DNA from: Sphingomonas hankookensis | Lineage (GTDB): Bacteria; Pseudomonadota; Alphaproteobacteria; Sphingomonadales; Sphingomonadaceae | DNA: 64,000 bases | NCBI RefSeq assembly: GCF_028551275.1 | Contig: NZ_CP117025.1 | Location: 2,968,001 to 3,032,000 of the forward strand | Direction: 5' to 3' | Position numbers and translations under genes: made by a program | Notes under the pieces: generated by a model | The model's input: only the letters and a program-made list of their open reading frames with translations | The model's database searches: none | Told to the model about the DNA's origin: nothing | Part shown: positions 61,935 to 64,000 of the stretch, piece by piece | Numbering within the stretch: position 1 is the first letter of the stretch | Layout of the letters: every line of letters begins with the position of its first letter

Positions 61935-62054
61935 CCGTTTGCTTCGAGCGCAGGTTCGAGCCTGTCGAGAACCGAAGTCGAGAAGGGGTTGCCGCAAACA
62001 AGCAGTTCTCGACGGACGCTTCTCGACAAGCTCGAAGCTGCTCGAACCGAACGG
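61935..62054. repeat. Family B inverted repeat, copy 2
   Basis: The right half (TTCTCGACGGACGCTTCTCG onwards to CTCGAACCGAACGG) is nearly identical to copy 1 at 6.9 kb. The left half (CCGTTTGCTTCGAGC) is more diverged. It lies five bases past the stop of the DUF2062 gene and upstream of the M13 peptidase. Confidence 0.88.
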
Positions 62055-62058
62055 AGGG

Positions 62059-62640
62059 TTAGATGGCGGATCGCCCATGCCCGCGCCGCTTCCACTTCGC
62101 CGCGATCCACCACCGCCAGCCGAGCGCGGCGATCGCGTACCCCAGCACCGCGCCGATGACCGAGCATACGACCATGCCGAGCGCGGTCGCCGGACCGACC
62201 TCTGCCACCAGCCATTCGAGCCAGCCGGGCGGTGCGGCGACCGCGTCGCCGATCGGGTCGCCCGGCACCACGCGGTCGATGTGGAGCAGCCAGGCGCCCA
62301 CCTTGTAGTAGAGGATGAACAGCAGCGGCGTGGTGATGGGGTTGGTGAAGAAGGTGGTCAGCGCCGCCGCCGGAACGTTTGCGCGCAGCGGAAGCGCAAG
62401 GACGGCGGATGCGGGAATCTGTCCCAGCGGGATCAGGATGCCGGTGAACATGCCGAGTGCCACGCCACGGGGAACCGAACGGCGGGTGAAGCGCCAGAGT
62501 TCGGGGGCGAGGACGCGGTGCGCGACGGGGCGCAGGAAGCGGATCGATTCGATCGATTCGCGGGTCGGCAGGTTCGCACGGACCCAGCGCAGCGCACGGC
62601 TGCCCAGCCGCCGGTCGTCGTCGCCGCCTGCATCAGCCAC
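62059..62640 (-). CDS. DUF2062-family membrane protein
   Basis: The protein has about 193 residues. The DUF2062 pattern is [40 protein letters not shown] and two or three transmembrane helices, the last being [20 protein letters not shown]. Function is unknown; the family sits in the inner membrane. Two GTG starts are possible (62640, overlapping smpB by eight bases, or 62667); the first was preferred for the shorter overlap. Confidence 0.85.
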   Translation of the reverse strand: MADAGGDDDRRLGSRALRWVRANLPTRESIESIRFLRPVAHRVLAPELWRFTRRSVPRGVALGMFTGILIPLGQIPASAVLALPLRANVPAAALTTFFTNPITTPLLFILYYKVGAWLLHIDRVVPGDPIGDAVAAPPGWLEWLVAEVGPATALGMVVCSVIGAVLGYAIAALGWRWWIAAKWKRRGHGRSAI

Positions 62641-63115
62641 GGTCGCGGAGCAACCTTCCCTGTTCACGCTTCCAGTCCCGCTCCTTGATATGTTCGCGCT
62701 TGTCGTGGTTCTTGCGACCCTTGGCCAGTGCCAGTTCGACCTTCGCCCGCCCTTTTCCGTTGAAATACACCGATAGCGCGATCAGCGTCATGCCGTCGCG
62801 CGCCACCGCCCCGTGCATCTTGTTTATCTCGCGTTCGTGAAGCAGCAGTTTACGCGGGCGGCGCGGTTCGTGGTTGAAGCGGTTGCCGTGGCTGAATTCG
62901 GGAATGTTCGAATTGATCAGCCACACCTGTCCGTCGCGGACATCGGCATAGCTTTCGGTGATCGACCCTTCGCCGAAGCGCAGCGACTTCACCTCGGTCC
63001 CGGTCAGCGCGATGCCGGCTTCGTAGACCGTGTCGATTTCGTAATCGAACCGCGCGCGGCGGTTTTCGGCGACGGTCTTCTTCTTGTCGAACAACTGGGG
63101 ACGCGGACGGCTCAT
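62633..63115 (-). CDS. smpB: SsrA-binding protein SmpB
   Basis: The protein has 160 residues. The OB-fold core has [36 protein letters not shown] and [17 protein letters not shown], and the basic C-terminal tail has [20 protein letters not shown]. SmpB brings tmRNA to stalled ribosomes. The ATG at 63115 gives the normal length; no good ribosome-binding site precedes it. The ssrA gene was not seen in the window. Confidence 0.97.
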   Translation of the reverse strand: MSRPRPQLFDKKKTVAENRRARFDYEIDTVYEAGIALTGTEVKSLRFGEGSITESYADVRDGQVWLINSNIPEFSHGNRFNHEPRRPRKLLLHEREINKMHGAVARDGMTLIALSVYFNGKGRAKVELALAKGRKNHDKREHIKERDWKREQGRLLRDRG

Positions 63116-63174
63116 GGGCGGGACATAGGGTGTCGGGGGCGTGGAGGGAAGCGTCCGTCGTGCTCCTCGTCGCT

Positions 63175-63284
63175 CGCGGGGAGGGACCGCGGCGAAGCGG
63201 GGGTGGAGGGGGTTGGCCGCGAACGCTGCCGTTGTGTGTGCGGCGGCCCCCCTCCACCAGCCTGCGGCTGGTCCCCCTCCCCGC
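63175..63284. repeat. Family D imperfect inverted repeat
   Basis: CGCGGGGAGGGACC...GGGGTGGAGGGGG on the left pairs with CCCCCCTCCACC...GGTCCCCCTCCCCGC on the right. It lies between smpB and the hybrid kinase gene. Only one copy is seen here. Confidence 0.75.
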
Positions 63285-63303
63285 ATAGCGGGGAGGATCT
63301 TGA

Positions 63304-64000
63304 TTACGCGTCGAGGGCTTCGCGTACCTTTCTTGCCAGTTCGTCCACGCCGAACGGCTTGGGGAGCAGCCGCGTGCCGGGGTCGAGCACGCCGTTATGG
63401 ACGACCGCGTTGCGGGTATAGCCGGTGGTATAGAGCACGCGCAGGTCGGGCCGCATCGCCAGCGCCCGGTCGGCCAGTTCGCGGCCGGTCATGCCCGGCA
63501 TCACGACGTCGGTGAACAGCAGCCTGACGCGCACCCCCTGTGCCAGCAGTTCGAGCGCCTCCGGTCCGTTGGAGGCATGGAGGACGCCATAGCCCAGGTC
63601 GCGCAGCACCTCGACCGAGAAGCTGCGGACGCGCGATTCGTCCTCGACCACCAGCACCGTTTCGTCCGGGCTGCCGCGGCGGATCGGCTGGAGCGCGGCG
63701 CGCGGCGTGGGTGTCGGCGTCTCGCCATAAAAGCGCGGCAGGTACAGGCGGACGGTCGTGCCGACATCGGGTTCGGAATAGATGCGGACATGGCCGCGGG
63801 ACTGGCGGACGAAGCCGAACACCTGACTGAGGCCAAGGCCCGTGCCGCGCCCGACCGGCTTGGTGGTGAAGAACGGCTCGAACGCCTTGGCCAGCACGTC
63901 GGGCGCCATGCCGGTGCCGGTATCGGTGACGGCGATCATGACATATTGCCCGGCGGCCATGTCGGCCTCGCGCGCATAATCGTCGCCGACATGGGCATTG
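63304..64000 (-). CDS. Hybrid sensor histidine kinase (3' part)
   Basis: The frame is open to the right window edge. Visible are the G1/F/G2 boxes of the ATPase domain ([34 protein letters not shown]) and a C-terminal receiver domain. The receiver has [11 protein letters not shown], phospho-acceptor Asp in [13 protein letters not shown] and Lys in [12 protein letters not shown]. The sensor part lies outside the window, so the signal is unknown. It resembles the CckA C-terminal half but is a separate gene. Confidence 0.9.
   Translation of the reverse strand, partial: NAHVGDDYAREADMAAGQYVMIAVTDTGTGMAPDVLAKAFEPFFTTKPVGRGTGLGLSQVFGFVRQSRGHVRIYSEPDVGTTVRLYLPRFYGETPTPTPRAALQPIRRGSPDETVLVVEDESRVRSFSVEVLRDLGYGVLHASNGPEALELLAQGVRVRLLFTDVVMPGMTGRELADRALAMRPDLRVLYTTGYTRNAVVHNGVLDPGTRLLPKPFGVDELARKVREALDA

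Overview
The window reads as chromosomal DNA of a sphingomonad-like alphaproteobacterium (family Sphingomonadaceae, probably Sphingomonas or a close relative). The evidence is the very high GC content, the recA-cckA gene order, the yajC-secD-secF-Mth938 operon, the abundance of TonB-dependent receptors (TBDRs), the flavin-dependent halogenase / 2OG-Fe(II) oxygenase neighbourhood, and several families of extragenic palindromic repeats. No phage, insertion sequence, CRISPR array or integrase was seen.

Layout. (1) 1-18.8 kb is mostly housekeeping: the 5' end of bamB, a YfgM-like TPR protein, panB, small conserved genes, a chemoreceptor, fpr, a siderophore-type TBDR, a GNAT-lipoprotein pair, a Bax-inhibitor-1 membrane protein, thpR, osmC-like, a GT4 glycosyltransferase and the yajC-secD-secF operon. 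(2) A tRNA-Pro(GGG) at 19.0 kb is followed by a 0.58-kb AT-rich noncoding stretch. (3) 19.7-35.3 kb is an accessory nutrient-acquisition region. It holds two large TBDRs, three 2OG-Fe(II) oxygenase-like genes (one fused to TPRs), a Tat-exported GH3 glycosidase, a secreted six-hairpin glycosidase-like protein, a DUF6445 gene and a tryptophan-7-halogenase-like flavoenzyme. (4) 35.4-42.2 kb holds a DUF2891-DUF979-DUF969-MarR operon divergent from a single-chain 5-oxoprolinase, which suggests a regulated 5-oxoproline uptake and hydrolysis module. (5) 42.2-51.8 kb is the most striking locus. It encodes a periplasmic M16 protease, a TBDR with an STN domain, a YddA/SbmA-type ABC transporter, a thioredoxin with an atypical CAPC site and an unknown protein in one operon, divergent from a MocR regulator that lacks the PLP-binding lysine. 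The composition matches the FusA/FusC/FusD and YddB/PqqL/YddA protease-associated import systems, with extra parts. (6) 51.9-64 kb returns to core genes: an alpha/beta hydrolase, a GST, recA, a secreted-protein gene broken by an in-frame TGA, a TPR/TonB-C-like secreted protein, a single-domain response regulator, cckA, an M13 metallopeptidase, a DUF2062 protein, smpB and the 3' end of a second hybrid histidine kinase.

Four families of long inverted repeats (A to D) sit only between genes. Family A occurs five times, two of them as single or decayed arms. Many operons use 4-base ATGA or GTGA stop/start overlaps, and these decided several start codons. All functional calls come from reading the sequence; no database search was run.
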